The position numbers and the translations under genes were made by a program. Below, piece by piece: positions 1-9,844 of a DNA stretch of 64,000 nucleotides. Every line of letters begins with the position of its first letter. Position 1 is the first letter of the stretch. Under the pieces are notes generated by a model, which was not told the DNA's origin, searched no databases, and saw only the letters and a program-made list of their open reading frames with translations. Source of the DNA: CAVVYV01 sp963752585 (lineage in GTDB: Bacteria; Actinomycetota; Thermoleophilia; Solirubrobacterales; 70-9); contig CAVVYV010000004.1 of the NCBI GenBank assembly GCA_963752585.1, positions 372,001 to 436,000 of the forward strand. Reading direction: 5' to 3'.

Positions 1-2
1 GG

Positions 3-620
3 GGCGGCTTCCAGTCCCGCGGCGGCTGCCGGCACCTCGAGCTGTTGAACCTCGCGGTCGGTGGCGCGACCACCCCGACCATGGTCGCGGGCCAGTTTCC
101 CCAGGCGATCCCGCTGCTCGAGGAACGCAACGGCAATAGCCGCAAGCGCGACGACGTCAAGCTGACCACGCTCCACATCGGCGGAAACGACGTCACCAAC
201 CCGATCATCGCCGCCTGCCTCGGCGGCCCGACGCCGGCGTGCCTGGCGACGATCCAGATCGAGTTCGCCGCTTACGGGAGCGATCTCGACCCGGCGCTCG
301 CCACGCTCCGCGAGGCGGCGGGGAACCGGGCCCCGATCGTGATCGGGACCTACGACAACCCGATCGCGACCTGCTTCCTCGGAGGGGTTCCCGGTGCAAT
401 CCAGCTCGGTGCCCTCGCTCTCGAGGGCGGCCCCGGCGTTCCGCAGGGGCTCCACGACATCATCCGGGAGGTCGCCGGCCGATACGACATCGAGGTCGCT
501 GAGGTCTATGGAGACCTCGCCCCGGAGGACTGGGTCGGCGGGAACGACTGCCTGCACCCGGACGACTCGGGCTACGACAAGGTGACCGACGCGTTCCTGG
601 AGGTGCTCGGCCTGGGCTAG
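3..620 (+). CDS. SGNH/GDSL-type hydrolase, C-terminal part (5' end outside window)
   Basis: The reading frame is open to the left edge, so the N-terminus with the catalytic Ser block is missing. The visible part has the SGNH block III motif GGND (in LHIGGNDVTN) and, near the C-terminus, the D-x-x-H block V (DCLHPDDSGY) that supplies the catalytic Asp and His. This fits an esterase or lipase of the SGNH superfamily, probably exported, though the signal peptide cannot be seen. It converges on the YihY-like gene with a 2-base gap. The fold is secure; the substrate is not. Confidence 0.8.
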   Translation, partial: GGFQSRGGCRHLELLNLAVGGATTPTMVAGQFPQAIPLLEERNGNSRKRDDVKLTTLHIGGNDVTNPIIAACLGGPTPACLATIQIEFAAYGSDLDPALATLREAAGNRAPIVIGTYDNPIATCFLGGVPGAIQLGALALEGGPGVPQGLHDIIREVAGRYDIEVAEVYGDLAPEDWVGGNDCLHPDDSGYDKVTDAFLEVLGLG

Positions 621-622
621 CC

Positions 623-1591
623 TCAGGCGGTTTTCGCGGGCTTCGGCTCGTCCCGCGGCTCGAGTTGGAGCTCGCGCTCGGCGCCCGGGACGCCCTCGTC
701 GAACTCTGCGCTTCGCTCCCGCTCGGCGTTCAGCTGATGGCCGAAGAGGATCGCCAGGTTGGTGATCCAGAGCCAGACGAGCAGGACGACCACTCCCGCG
801 AGAGTGCCATAGGTCTTGTTGTAGGAGCCGAAGTTGGCGACGTAGAAGGCGAACCCGGCGGAGGCGACGATCCAGCCGACGAGGGCAACGACGCTCCCGG
901 GGGTTACCCAGGCGAAGCCGCGCTGCTTGACGTTCGGCGAGGCGTAGTAGAGGACCGCGAGCATAAGGACGAAGACGGCGGCGAGGATCGGCCACTTCGC
1001 GAGGTTCCAGACGGTCACCGCGGTGGCGGAGACCCCGATCGGATCGGCGACTGCGTCGACGATCGGACCGGTCAACGTCAATCCGAGCGCCATCACCGCG
1101 AGCAGAAGGATCATCGCCAGGGTGACGAGGATCTGCAGAGGGCGGAGATACCAGAACGACCGCCCCTCCCGGGTCTCGTAGATCACGTTCGACGCCTGGA
1201 TGAACGCGCCGACGTAGGCGGAGGCGGACCAGAGCGCGACCAGGGTCCCCAGGAGCAGGGCGAAACCGGCGTTGTCCCGGCTCTCGGTGATCTGCTCGAT
1301 CGGCCCGGAGAAGGTGTCGGCCGCGGACTCCGGCCCGATCCTGGTGACGACCTCGGTGAGCGTGTCGGTCGTCGACTTCGGATCGCCGACCAGGCCGAGG
1401 ATCGAGACGAGGACGATCAGGGCGGGGAAGAGGGCGAGGACTCCGTAGTAGGTGAGCGCCGCCGCCCATGTGGTCAGGTTGTCCTCGCTGAACTCGGTGG
1501 CGGTCCGCTTCAGCGTGGCGGAGAGACCGGATCTACGGTCCACACCCGACGGCTCGTTGTTCCCCCGCTTCGGTGTACTCCCACTCGCCAC
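623..1591 (-). CDS. YihY/BrkB family inner-membrane protein
   Basis: This 322-residue protein has about six hydrophobic segments. The N-terminal block (TTWAAALTYYGVLALFPALI) and the mid-protein FGSYNKTYGTLAGV stretch are characteristic of the YihY/BrkB (formerly RNase BN) membrane family. The first 30 residues and the C-terminal tail (after about residue 290) are charged and probably cytoplasmic. It starts with GTG and is the last gene of a five-gene minus-strand operon with the DUF4235, Rho_N-like, DUF3618 and holin-like genes. The molecular function of the family is not established; an envelope role fits the neighbours. Confidence 0.9.
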   Translation of the reverse strand: MASGSTPKRGNNEPSGVDRRSGLSATLKRTATEFSEDNLTTWAAALTYYGVLALFPALIVLVSILGLVGDPKSTTDTLTEVVTRIGPESAADTFSGPIEQITESRDNAGFALLLGTLVALWSASAYVGAFIQASNVIYETREGRSFWYLRPLQILVTLAMILLLAVMALGLTLTGPIVDAVADPIGVSATAVTVWNLAKWPILAAVFVLMLAVLYYASPNVKQRGFAWVTPGSVVALVGWIVASAGFAFYVANFGSYNKTYGTLAGVVVLLVWLWITNLAILFGHQLNAERERSAEFDEGVPGAERELQLEPRDEPKPAKTA

Positions 1592-1593
1592 CG

Positions 1594-1869
1594 CTAGGAC
1601 CTCTCGGGAGCCTCTTCCCCAGGCCAGGTCCCGGTTACCCGGGCGAACCCGCGCCGAGCGGTGTGGTCGAAGAGCCCGCGGATGAGCCTGAAGATCGCCC
1701 CCTCCAGGAGGAGTGCTCCGATCAGCTTCACCATCGCGACCTCACGATGCCGGGCATCGGGCGGTTCCTCGTCGTCGAACACGGACCAGAGCCTCTCGAA
1801 CGCTTTCTGGCCGACGAAGCCGGCTACGAGTCCCCCGAGGATGCTGATCGGAATGAAGGCAACCTTCAT
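1594..1869 (-). CDS. DUF4235 small membrane protein
   Basis: This 91-residue protein has two hydrophobic helices (about residues 3-24 and 47-66) around a charged loop, with the sequence layout of actinobacterial DUF4235 proteins. Its ATG overlaps the stop of the upstream Rho_N-like gene by four bases (ATGA), suggesting translational coupling, and the YihY gene starts two bases after its stop. Function is unknown; the recurrent association of DUF4235 with DUF3618 and holin-like proteins suggests an envelope-associated role. Confidence 0.8.
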   Translation of the reverse strand: MKVAFIPISILGGLVAGFVGQKAFERLWSVFDDEEPPDARHREVAMVKLIGALLLEGAIFRLIRGLFDHTARRGFARVTGTWPGEEAPERS

Positions 1870-2174
1870 TCTCCGGCCTCCCGCTCGGCGACCGCACGCG
1901 CGAGCTCGCGCTTGTTCATCTTCGACCTTCCCTCGATCTCGAGGCGCTTCGCCTTCTCGTAGAGCTCCTCGCGGCTGAGATCGGCGATTCCGTTCCGGCT
2001 TTCCTCCACCCGCGGTGCGGCGGGCGGACCGGGACCGGTCTCAGAAGCGGCCGGGCCAGCAACAGTGGCCGCGCTCCTCAGCAGCTCGGTGCGGCCCTCG
2101 AAGAGCTTCCGCAGCCCGGCGAGCAGGGCCGCGATCGCGCCCCCGGCTAGAAGGAGTCGTGCGAGTTGCCTCAT
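1866..2174 (-). CDS. Small membrane-anchored protein with Rho_N/SAP-like C-terminal motif
   Basis: This 102-residue protein has an N-terminal hydrophobic segment (about residues 4-22) followed by a Pro/Ala-rich linker. Residues 65-100 read LSREELYEKAKRLEIEGRSK followed by MNKRELARAV, the two-helix pattern of Rho termination factor N-terminal and SAP-like nucleic-acid-binding domains. It lies between DUF3618 (8-base gap) and DUF4235 (4-base overlap). The pairing of a membrane segment with a possible nucleic-acid-binding motif is odd; whether it binds nucleic acid is unknown. Confidence 0.65.
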   Translation of the reverse strand: MRQLARLLLAGGAIAALLAGLRKLFEGRTELLRSAATVAGPAASETGPGPPAAPRVEESRNGIADLSREELYEKAKRLEIEGRSKMNKRELARAVAEREAGE

Positions 2175-2182
2175 CAGCGACC

Positions 2183-2497
2183 TCAGCGACCGAGGAGCCA
2201 GCCGACGATCACCCCGGCGGCGAAGGCCGCGGCGACGGCAACCGGAACCGGGTTGTCCTGGACGCTTTGAGCAGCGGAGTCCACCTTCGCCTTTGCCTCT
2301 CCCTTCGCAGAGTCAACCTTGATCTTGGCCTCGTCGACCTTCGCCTTTGCCTCCCCCTTGGCCTCGTCCACTTTCGCCTTTGCCTGTCCCTTGACATCGG
2401 CCTTGCCTGCGAGCGCCTCGACCGTGTCGCCGAGCTCCTCGCGCGTCTCGGCGATCTCCTCGCTGATCTCCTCCGGGCTCCTCTGTTCGGCATTCAT
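2183..2497 (-). CDS. DUF3618 family protein with KVDEAKGEA repeats
   Basis: This 104-residue protein starts with the DUF3618 signature (SPEEISEEIAETREELGDTV). Residues 35-75 are imperfect repeats of KVDEAKGEAKA, predicted as a long Lys/Glu/Ala amphipathic helix, and the C-terminus is a single membrane span ending GWLLGR. The ATG overlaps the stop of the holin-like gene (ATGA). The repeats resemble LEA-like helices and may vary in copy number between strains, since the DNA repeat is also near-perfect. Confidence 0.85.
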   Translation of the reverse strand: MNAEQRSPEEISEEIAETREELGDTVEALAGKADVKGQAKAKVDEAKGEAKAKVDEAKIKVDSAKGEAKAKVDSAAQSVQDNPVPVAVAAAFAAGVIVGWLLGR

Positions 2498-2931
2498 CTC
2501 CGCGCCACCTCCGCTCTCCTCTTCGTCTCATCGATGTCCGCCTTCGTGCTTTCGATCGTCTGCTCAGGGATCGGCGGGGTCGCCTGGTCCACCTTCCGCT
2601 TACCGGCGAGCGCCAGCCCGCCCGCCACCGCGGCATACGCCGCTGCGACGATCAGCGCCGCGACCCACTCCTCAGTCGCCGTCGCGATCAACAGGACCAG
2701 CGCGGCGGTGAGGGCGGCGAACGCGAAGAGGCCGAGTAAGCCCGCTCCGCCGAACGCACCGGCTCCGGTCCCGATGCGCTTCGCCTTCAGGCTCATCTCC
2801 GCCTTCGCGAGCTCGACCTCCCGCCGGGCCAGCTCCGAGGTCTGCTGTGTCAGGTGCTTGACGAGCTCCCCGATCGACTCCTGATCCGCTGAACCGCGTG
2901 ATCCCTCTGTAGAGCGACGAGTTCCTTTCAT
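2494..2931 (-). CDS. Holin-superfamily III-like (DUF1469) membrane protein
   Basis: The N-terminal helix (SIGELVKHLTQQTSELARREVELAKAEM, here split in words) followed by two hydrophobic helices is typical of actinobacterial proteins annotated as phage holin family/DUF1469. These are ordinary chromosomal envelope proteins and no phage genes are nearby. The ATG at 2931 is preferred over the longer open frame to 3012 because the family homology begins just after it. It is the first gene of the five-gene minus-strand operon. Confidence 0.8.
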   Translation of the reverse strand: MKGTRRSTEGSRGSADQESIGELVKHLTQQTSELARREVELAKAEMSLKAKRIGTGAGAFGGAGLLGLFAFAALTAALVLLIATATEEWVAALIVAAAYAAVAGGLALAGKRKVDQATPPIPEQTIESTKADIDETKRRAEVARR

Positions 2932-3005
2932 GCGGTCCGGATTCCCCTCACAATCGGTTGGAAACCCGGGCAGTGCCGCCAGGCTCTGAACCGGAACATA
3001 CTCCT

Positions 3006-3020
3006 GACACAATTTGTCTC
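3006..3020. promoter_or_regulatory. Candidate TetR-type operator between the envelope operon and the TetR-phosphatase fusion
   Basis: The 15-mer GACACAATTTGTCTC is a near-perfect palindrome (mismatches only at the centre and one symmetric pair); flanking T and A extend it to 17 bases. It sits 22 bases before the ATG of the TetR-HTH/SpoIIE fusion and 75 bases before the divergent operon. Autoregulation by the fusion protein is inferred. Confidence 0.45.
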
Positions 3021-3042
3021 ACTTCGTGATCGACCGGCTCGA

Positions 3043-4440
3043 ATGAGCAGAGTGAAGGAGCACCCGAAGCGCGCCGACGCGGCTCGGAACGAGCAGCGGA
3101 TACTGGAGGCCGCCGGCAACCTCCTGGCGCGTTCGCCGTCGACGACGCTTGCCGAGATCGCCGCGGCGGCGGGCGTCTCACGATCAACGATCTACCGTCG
3201 GTTCAAGACGCGGGACGAGCTGATCGCCGCGACCGAACAGATCTCCTCGGGGAAGGAGCGATCGCGGCCGGACGGACTGCTGCCGCCCGGCAGGCTCGGC
3301 CGTGAAAGGCCGATCGGCCTCGAGGCGATTCGGGTCTTCGACACGGTTGCACCGCCCGTACTTCCGGAGCAGCTGGTGGCTGAGGCCGAGCGGATGGCGC
3401 GCGTCCCGCTGGCGCTCTACCTCGTCGACATCGACGGATCCCATCTGCTCAGGGTCGCCGGCGCGAGTCGGCTCTCCGAGCAACTGCCGGCGCCGCTCGC
3501 AGTCGGCCCGGAGCTGGACGCGAGCGGGATCTCGGAGCTCCGGGCCCATCTCGCCGAATACCCCGGGGTCGAGCTCGTCCCCCTGTGGCTGCGCGGACGA
3601 GCGACCGGGGTCCTGATCGCATTCGGGCGACCAGCCCAGCCGCTGACCGAGATTGCCCGCCAGGCTTCGGCCGCGATCACCCTCGCCGACCGCTACACGG
3701 ACACGTTCGCGCGAACCCAGCGGCGCAAGCAGCCGAAGGCCGCGGCCGAGATCCAGCAGAGCCTCTTGCCGCCGCGCATCTCGAGGATCACGGGAGGAGA
3801 GGTTGCGGGGAACGTGGTGCCGAGCTATGAGGTCGCCGGAGACTGGTTCGACGTGATCGAGAACCTGGACGGCGTCTGGATCACGCTCGCGGACGGTCTC
3901 GGTGGGAGCTCGACCCGCGCCGCTGCCAGTTCCGCCGTCGCCCTCGGCGCGCTTCGGGCGGCGCGGCGGAGCGATGCGGAGATCGGCGAGGCGCTGATCG
4001 TGATGCATCAGACCCTCAAGGAGATGCCCGGTCCTCGAGCGGAGATGACTGCGGTGATCGCCCGCTGGGACCCTGCCTCGCATCGTCTCAGGGTCGCCAA
4101 CTGCGGCCACGTGGCGCCGGTTCTGTTCCCCGCCGACGGCGACCCCGAGCCTCTCAGCTTTCCGAAGGCCCATGGCCTGGGAGGAAGGGCGAGCCCTAAG
4201 CCAGCGGAGCACACGACGGAGCTGGGGCCCGGGGATCGCCTACTGATGGTCTCCGACGGGGTTGTGGTCCCCGGCGCCGGCAAGGCCGGCCTCGGGGCCG
4301 AGGGGGTGATCGAAGCGGCGATTCGATCGGAGACGGCGACCGCGGCGGACACCGTCCGCCAAGTCCACACCGCCGTCCTCGAGGCCACCGACGGAGATCT
4401 CAAGGACGACGCGACCGTCGTCTGCCTCTCGGTGAGCTGA
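3043..4440 (+). CDS. TetR-type HTH fused to SpoIIE/RsbU-family PP2C phosphatase
   Basis: This 465-residue protein has three parts. Residues about 8-65 are a TetR N-terminal DNA-binding domain (NEQRILEAAGNLLA, then AAAAGVSRSTIYRRFKTRDE). Residues about 95-215 look like a degenerate GAF-type sensor. Residues about 230-465 are an RsbU/SpoIIE phosphatase, opening with the linker AEIQQSLLPPR and keeping the metal-binding acidic positions in GDWFDV, ADGLG, SDGV and DDATV. SpoIIE-type phosphatases dephosphorylate STAS anti-anti-sigma factors; a STAS protein (30988-31359) and a HATPase kinase (6733-7161) are in this window. The TetR ligand-binding domain is absent and replaced by the sensor-phosphatase. 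No Shine-Dalgarno is obvious. A palindrome lies just upstream. Confidence 0.85.
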   Translation: MSRVKEHPKRADAARNEQRILEAAGNLLARSPSTTLAEIAAAAGVSRSTIYRRFKTRDELIAATEQISSGKERSRPDGLLPPGRLGRERPIGLEAIRVFDTVAPPVLPEQLVAEAERMARVPLALYLVDIDGSHLLRVAGASRLSEQLPAPLAVGPELDASGISELRAHLAEYPGVELVPLWLRGRATGVLIAFGRPAQPLTEIARQASAAITLADRYTDTFARTQRRKQPKAAAEIQQSLLPPRISRITGGEVAGNVVPSYEVAGDWFDVIENLDGVWITLADGLGGSSTRAAASSAVALGALRAARRSDAEIGEALIVMHQTLKEMPGPRAEMTAVIARWDPASHRLRVANCGHVAPVLFPADGDPEPLSFPKAHGLGGRASPKPAEHTTELGPGDRLLMVSDGVVVPGAGKAGLGAEGVIEAAIRSETATAADTVRQVHTAVLEATDGDLKDDATVVCLSVS

Positions 4441-4442
4441 GC

Positions 4443-4826
4443 CTAGTTCGACGCCCCCGGGCCCGCGCCCGTGTAGTCGGGACCCTTGAACTCGTCGTGG
4501 TCCCTTGGCTGCAACGGCAGATCCTCGTTCAGCCACGCCTCCATGCCGCCGTTGATGCTCGCCGCCTCCCTGCCTTCCTCGCGCAGTCTCGCGGCCAGCT
4601 TCGCGCTGCGCTCCCCGTCGGCACATACGACCACGATCGCATTGTCGTCGGGGAACTCAGCCAGACGCTCGATCACCACCTCCTCGGTGTGGTGCTCTGC
4701 TCCCGCGATCCGGCCCTGCTCCCATTCCTCGTCGCCGCGTATATCGACGACGCTCGCATCACCCGACGCGATCACCACGCGAGCATCCTCGGCGCTCAGG
4801 GTCTCTTCAAGGCGCTCAGTCGTCAT
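4443..4826 (-). CDS. Single-domain rhodanese-like sulfurtransferase
   Basis: This 127-residue rhodanese-fold protein has the domain start at SAEDARVVIASGDASVVDIR, the conserved DEEWEQGRI segment and an active-site loop VVCADGERS whose Cys is the persulfide-carrying residue. The WLNEDLPL segment and C-terminal tail close the domain. It probably transfers sulfur to an unidentified acceptor. It converges on the TetR-phosphatase gene with a 2-base gap. The spacing downstream to amt (80 bases) gives no sign of co-transcription. Confidence 0.88.
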   Translation of the reverse strand: MTTERLEETLSAEDARVVIASGDASVVDIRGDEEWEQGRIAGAEHHTEEVVIERLAEFPDDNAIVVVCADGERSAKLAARLREEGREAASINGGMEAWLNEDLPLQPRDHDEFKGPDYTGAGPGASN

Positions 4827-4906
4827 CCCTTCCTCTCGTAGCTCATCAGTCGGCTACCCGCCGTCTGGGTGCGGAAACGGAATCCGGCCGCGAGCCCGAG
4901 AGATTC

Positions 4907-6222
<1,316 letters not shown>

Positions 6223-6223
<1 letters not shown>

Positions 6224-6576
6224 CAGGCGGCCACCGGGGTGACCGCGGTCTCATCGGTCTCGCCGGTCCGGATCCGGACCGCCCGCTCGAGCGGGACGAC
6301 GAAGACCTTGCCGTCGCCGACCTCGCCGGTGCGGGCGCCCTCGCAGAGGGCGTCGATCGTCGCCTGCACGAACGGCTCGGAGACGGCGATCTCGAAGCGG
6401 GCCTTGTCGGCGAGCTCCACCTTCACCGTGGTCCCGCGGTAGGTCTCGACCCGGTCGAGCTCGCCTCCATGTCCCTGGACCCTGCTGAGGGAGACGCCCC
6501 GGACCTCGGCGCGGTAGAGGGCCTCCAGGACGTCGTTGGCCTTCTCGGGCCGGACGATGCCGATTACGAGTTTCAC
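6223..6576 (-). CDS. glnK: PII nitrogen regulatory protein (GlnB/GlnK family) lacking Tyr51
   Basis: From the GTG at 6576 (preceded by GGGAGGATC) the product is 117 residues and begins VKLVIGIVRPEKANDV, as in PII proteins; a longer open frame upstream has no homology. Residues 82-90 (GDGKVFVVP) are the family's B-loop signature, and the RIRTGE end is also conserved. The T-loop reads YRGTTVKVEL: Tyr46, Arg47 and Gly48 align with E. coli GlnB, but position 51, the uridylylation/adenylylation Tyr, is Val. Control therefore probably relies on ATP/ADP/2-oxoglutarate binding alone. It is upstream of and overlaps amt. Confidence 0.93.
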
Positions 6577-6625
6577 GATCCTCCCTCTCCTCGACGGGCG
6601 ATGGACGGCGAGCGAAGCGGGCGCG

Positions 6626-6655
6626 AGCCTATCGCCAGCGGGGGAGAGGGCGCAA
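6626..6655 (-). promoter_or_regulatory. Candidate promoter of glnK-amt
   Basis: On the minus strand TTGCGC (6655-6650), an 18-base spacer and TAGGCT (6631-6626) form a reasonable sigma-70-type promoter about 50 bases before the glnK GTG. The match is by eye only. Confidence 0.4.
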
Positions 6656-6719
6656 GCCAGGCGCCGCAAGGTGGGCGATCTTCAGCTGAGCCGGGAGTGG
6701 GTCAGCCGGTGGCGGGCCA

Positions 6720-6738
6720 GGCTGAGCGCAGCTCAGCC
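6720..6738 (-). terminator. Hairpin at the end of the HATPase gene
   Basis: GGCTGAGC, loop GCA, GCTCAGCC: a perfect 8-bp stem overlapping the stop codon of the anti-sigma kinase gene. There is no T-run, as is usual in such high-GC genomes. Confidence 0.4.
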
Positions 6739-7161
6739 GGTCGCCGGCCAGCTGGCGTGCACCCTGACCACCGTCCCCGAGCTGTCGGCGCGGAACTCGA
6801 TCGCCTCGCAGAGCTGGCGCGCCGCCCACAGCCCGAAGCCGCCGCCGGAGCCGATCTTCGGCTTCAGTCCCGGGGCGATCGACTCCGGGATCCCCTTGCC
6901 GGAGTCCCTCACCTCGCAGAGCAGGCGCCCGGTCTGGTGCCAGACCCGGATGCTCGCCGGCTCGCCGCCGTGGCGGAGGGCGTTGGTGGCGATCTCGTTG
7001 ACCGCGAAGACGACGTCGGCGATCCGCTCGGGCGGCAGCCCGGCGGCGCTCGCCTCCTCCTCGACCAGGCGCCGGACCGAGCGTAGGTCGGCCTGGGTGA
7101 AGCCCAGGGCGAGAAGCTCCGGATCGGCGCTCTCGACCAAATTTCCCCCGCTCTGCTCCAT
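6733..7161 (-). CDS. RsbW-like anti-sigma factor / HATPase serine kinase
   Basis: This 142-residue protein is a stand-alone GHKL ATPase. The N-box is VFAVNEIATNALRHGG, the G1 box is VRDSGKGIP, and a Gly-rich lid (GSGGGFGLWAARQLCE) follows. There is no sensor or H-box, so it belongs to the RsbW/SpoIIAB group of serine kinases that sequester sigma factors and phosphorylate STAS partners. No sigma factor gene is adjacent. A SpoIIE-type phosphatase (3043-4440) and a STAS protein (30988-31359) elsewhere in the window could complete a partner-switch, but direct pairing is inference. Confidence 0.85.
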   Translation of the reverse strand: MEQSGGNLVESADPELLALGFTQADLRSVRRLVEEEASAAGLPPERIADVVFAVNEIATNALRHGGEPASIRVWHQTGRLLCEVRDSGKGIPESIAPGLKPKIGSGGGFGLWAARQLCEAIEFRADSSGTVVRVHASWPATG

Positions 7162-7235
7162 CCCGGTCTCGTTTACCCGCCCTGCCCGATCTGACGCCTC
7201 GGGGAAGGCTTCCCCGGCCGGATATCGAGCGGTAT

Positions 7236-7258
7236 CGCTCTAGCGCCGCGCTAGAGCG
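7236..7258 (-). terminator. Strong hairpin after the lipase gene
   Basis: CGCTCTAGCG, loop CCG, CGCTAGAGCG: a perfect 10-bp stem 10 bases beyond the lipase stop. A second small palindrome, GGGGAAGGCTTCCCC, follows at 7201-7215. Confidence 0.6.
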
Positions 7259-7267
7259 GATATCGCC

Positions 7268-8245
7268 CTAGCGGGGCGGGCCGGTGTAGGCGGGCGCCCC
7301 GACCAGCGGCAGGACCGGAGTGCAGGGGACCGGCTGCGCGTGGGCGGGGTCGAGCGCGTTGAGGACGTCCTGGGCGACGATCGGGTCGGCGGCCATCGAG
7401 ACGTGGTCGGCCTGGTCGAGGATGCACTGCCTCTGGACGACGATGTTGGTCATCCCCTCCTCGATCCCGCTGGTGTAGGGGACGACGAGCTCGTCGTTGC
7501 GGGTGATCAGGTTCGTGTAGGTGACGCCGCGGGCGGCGACCCCGCCCGCTCTCATCTTGGCGATGAACTCCGAGCCCTGGAGGAACTGGCGGCACGACTC
7601 GCAGGCGCTGTCGATCAGCGGCAGCGAGCCGGCCGGCAAGCCCGAACGCCCGGGCGAGCTGGTCGAGGGTGGCGAGTCCGGCCGGGTTGGTGCCGTGCCA
7701 GATCGGGGTGATCCCGACGTAGTCGTCGACCCTCCTCGCCCCGCCGAGGAACTTGACGTAGTAGTTCGGCATCAGGCTGCCCTCGGAATGGCCGACGATG
7801 TCGACCTTCTTCGCGCCGGTCGCCCTCCGCACTTGCGCGACGAAGGCGGCGAGTTGCTCGGCGCTCTCCTCCATCCGCTTCAGTCCGCCGGGCTGATAGC
7901 CGGGGAATGAGACTTCGGGCTTGGTCCCATAGGTGAGGGAGAAGACGCAGTAGCCGCGGTTGGCGAGAAGCGGTGAGTATCGTACTGCCAATTGTTGGTC
8001 TGGTTGGCGAGCAGCCCGTGGACCAGGACCACCGGCTCTTCACCGGCGTCGGGCCGGCAGGAGAAGTCGTTGGCGCCCGGCGGCGGCGCGTTCGGCGTCT
8101 GCGCCTGGGCGATGACCCCCTTGGAGAAGTCGTAGCTGACCGGGTACTGGGCGAGAGCGGGAGCGGCGGCGGCGACGAGCAGAGCTACCGCGGCGCCCAT
8201 CGCCGCCAGAAGGGCGCGGATTGCCCTGTTCGCTCCCGTACCCAT
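7268..8245 (-). CDS. Secreted triacylglycerol lipase-like alpha/beta hydrolase (two frame breaks)
   Basis: The gene starts at 8245 with a signal peptide (RAIRALLAAMGAAVALLVAA, Ala-X-Ala end near residue 32). The oxyanion segment PVVLVHGLLANQTNNW is followed, after a frame change near 7975, by SPLLANRGYCVFSLTYG and the nucleophile elbow GHSEGS. After a second change near 7635 the frame continues with SACESCRQFL and ADHVSMAADP (likely catalytic His) to a stop at 7268. The combined length of about 325 residues fits class-2 type secreted lipases. Homology flows through both breaks, so they look like sequence errors. It is divergent from the WS/DGAT gene, a plausible functional neighbour in storage-lipid turnover. 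Confidence 0.75.
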
Positions 8246-8346
8246 CCTTCCCGTGTTCTACCCGCTTCTGGGTGCGGGTGCGCCGGTCGCTGCGGCGGCT
8301 CAGCGGAACGGAATAGGTCGGCTGCCCGCATGGGAGAATCGCCACG

Positions 8347-9844
8347 ATGCGTCAGCTGACCAGTCTCGACGCCCAGTTCCTGGCGCTGGAGAGCTCGAAC
8401 CAGACCGGCCACGTCGCCGGCCTGACGATCCTCGATCCATCGACGACCCCGAGCGGCGACCTCGGCTACGAGGACATCCGCGCCCTGATGGAGGAGCGGC
8501 TGCCGCTGCTGCCGCCGCTGCGCTGGCGCCTGGTCGAGGTGCCATTCGGCCTCGACTATCCCTACTGGCTCGACGATCCCCACTTCGACCTCGACTTCCA
8601 CGTCCGCGAGCTGGCGCTGCCGCCGGGCGGGGCGGAGGAGAAGCTCGCCGAGCAGGTCTCGCGGATCGTCGCCCGGCCGCTCGACCGCTCCCGGCCGCTC
8701 TGGGAGCTCTACCTGATCCACGGGCTCGAGCACGGCCACAAGGCGCTGCTCACCAAGATCCACCATTCGCTGGTCGACGGGCTCTCCGGCGCCGAGATCA
8801 TGGGGGTGCTCTTCGACCTCGCGCCCGAGGGCCGGGAGCTGGAGGAGCCCGAGCTAGGACGGCGCCGAGCGCGAGCCGACCGAGCTGGAGATGCTCACCC
8901 GGGGGCTGATCGGGGTGCCGCGCTACCCGCTGCGGATCCTCCGCTCGCTGCCGACCGCGCTCCCCAACCTCGACGAGTCGCCGGTCTTCGCCAGCCTCCC
9001 GGGCACCAGCCTGATCGCTCGGGTCGCCGACCGGGTGGCGAAGACGCTCACCGGGCGCAGCGAGAGCGGCGTCCTCGCCCACACCCAGATGAAGGCCCCG
9101 AAGACCCGCTTCAACGGGCGGATCTCGCAGCACCGGCGGGTCGCCTTCGGGCAGCTCACCCTCGACGAGGTGAAGAGGGTGAAGGACCAGTACGAGTGCA
9201 CGGTCAACGACGTGGTCGTCTCGATCTGCGCGGGCGCGGTGCGGAGCTGGCTGCTCGAGCACGACGAGCTTCCCGATGAGCCGCTCGTCGCCCAGATCCC
9301 GGTCTCGGTCCGCACCGACGAGCAGATGGGCACCTTCGGCAACCGGATCATGCTGATGAGCGCGCCCCTGTTCACCAACGAGCCCGACCCGGTGGTGCGG
9401 CTGCGGAAGACCCACGAGGCGCTGCGGGCGATGAAGGAGCACCACAGGGCGCTTCCGGCGGAGCTGCTCAAGGACACCAACCACTTCATCCCGCCGGCGG
9501 TCTTCTCCCGCGCCGCCCGCGCCAGCTTCGCGATCTCGACCAGCGGCCCCGGCCGGCCGATGTGGAACCTGGTGATCTCGAACGTCCCCGGCCCCCAGTT
9601 CCCGCTCTACTGCGCGGGCGCCAGGCTGGTGGCGACCTATCCGGTCTCGGTGATCACCGACGGGATGGGCCTGAACATCAGCGTGATGAGCTACTGCGGC
9701 CACATGGACTTCGGGATCGTCGCCGACCGCGACCAGATGCCGGACCTGTGGTCGATGCTCGACCGGCTCCGCGCCGCACTCGACGAGCTCAAGTCGCCGG
9801 AGCCGGAGAAGTCCGAGGCCCGGCTCGAGGGTCGAGCTGCCTAG
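8347..9844 (+). CDS. Wax ester synthase / diacylglycerol acyltransferase (WS/DGAT), one frame break
   Basis: The ATG at 8347 follows GGGAGAA at 8 bases. The N-terminus (RQLTSLDAQFLALES) and the catalytic motif HHSLVDG (in KIHHSLVDGLSGAE) identify the bacterial WS/DGAT family, which makes triacylglycerol and wax esters. Near 8855 the sequence reads CTAGGAC where CTGGAC would keep the frame, consistent with one inserted A. Beyond it the second half continues through FNGRISQHRRVAF, the PVSVRT segment and NVPGPQFPLYCAG. About 498 residues in total, normal for the family. It converges on the alpha/beta hydrolase gene. Confidence 0.85.

Noticed and set aside
2494..2931. Prophage suggested by the holin-family name
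   Set aside because: No other phage genes; this DUF1469-like family is a usual chromosomal envelope gene next to DUF3618/DUF4235.
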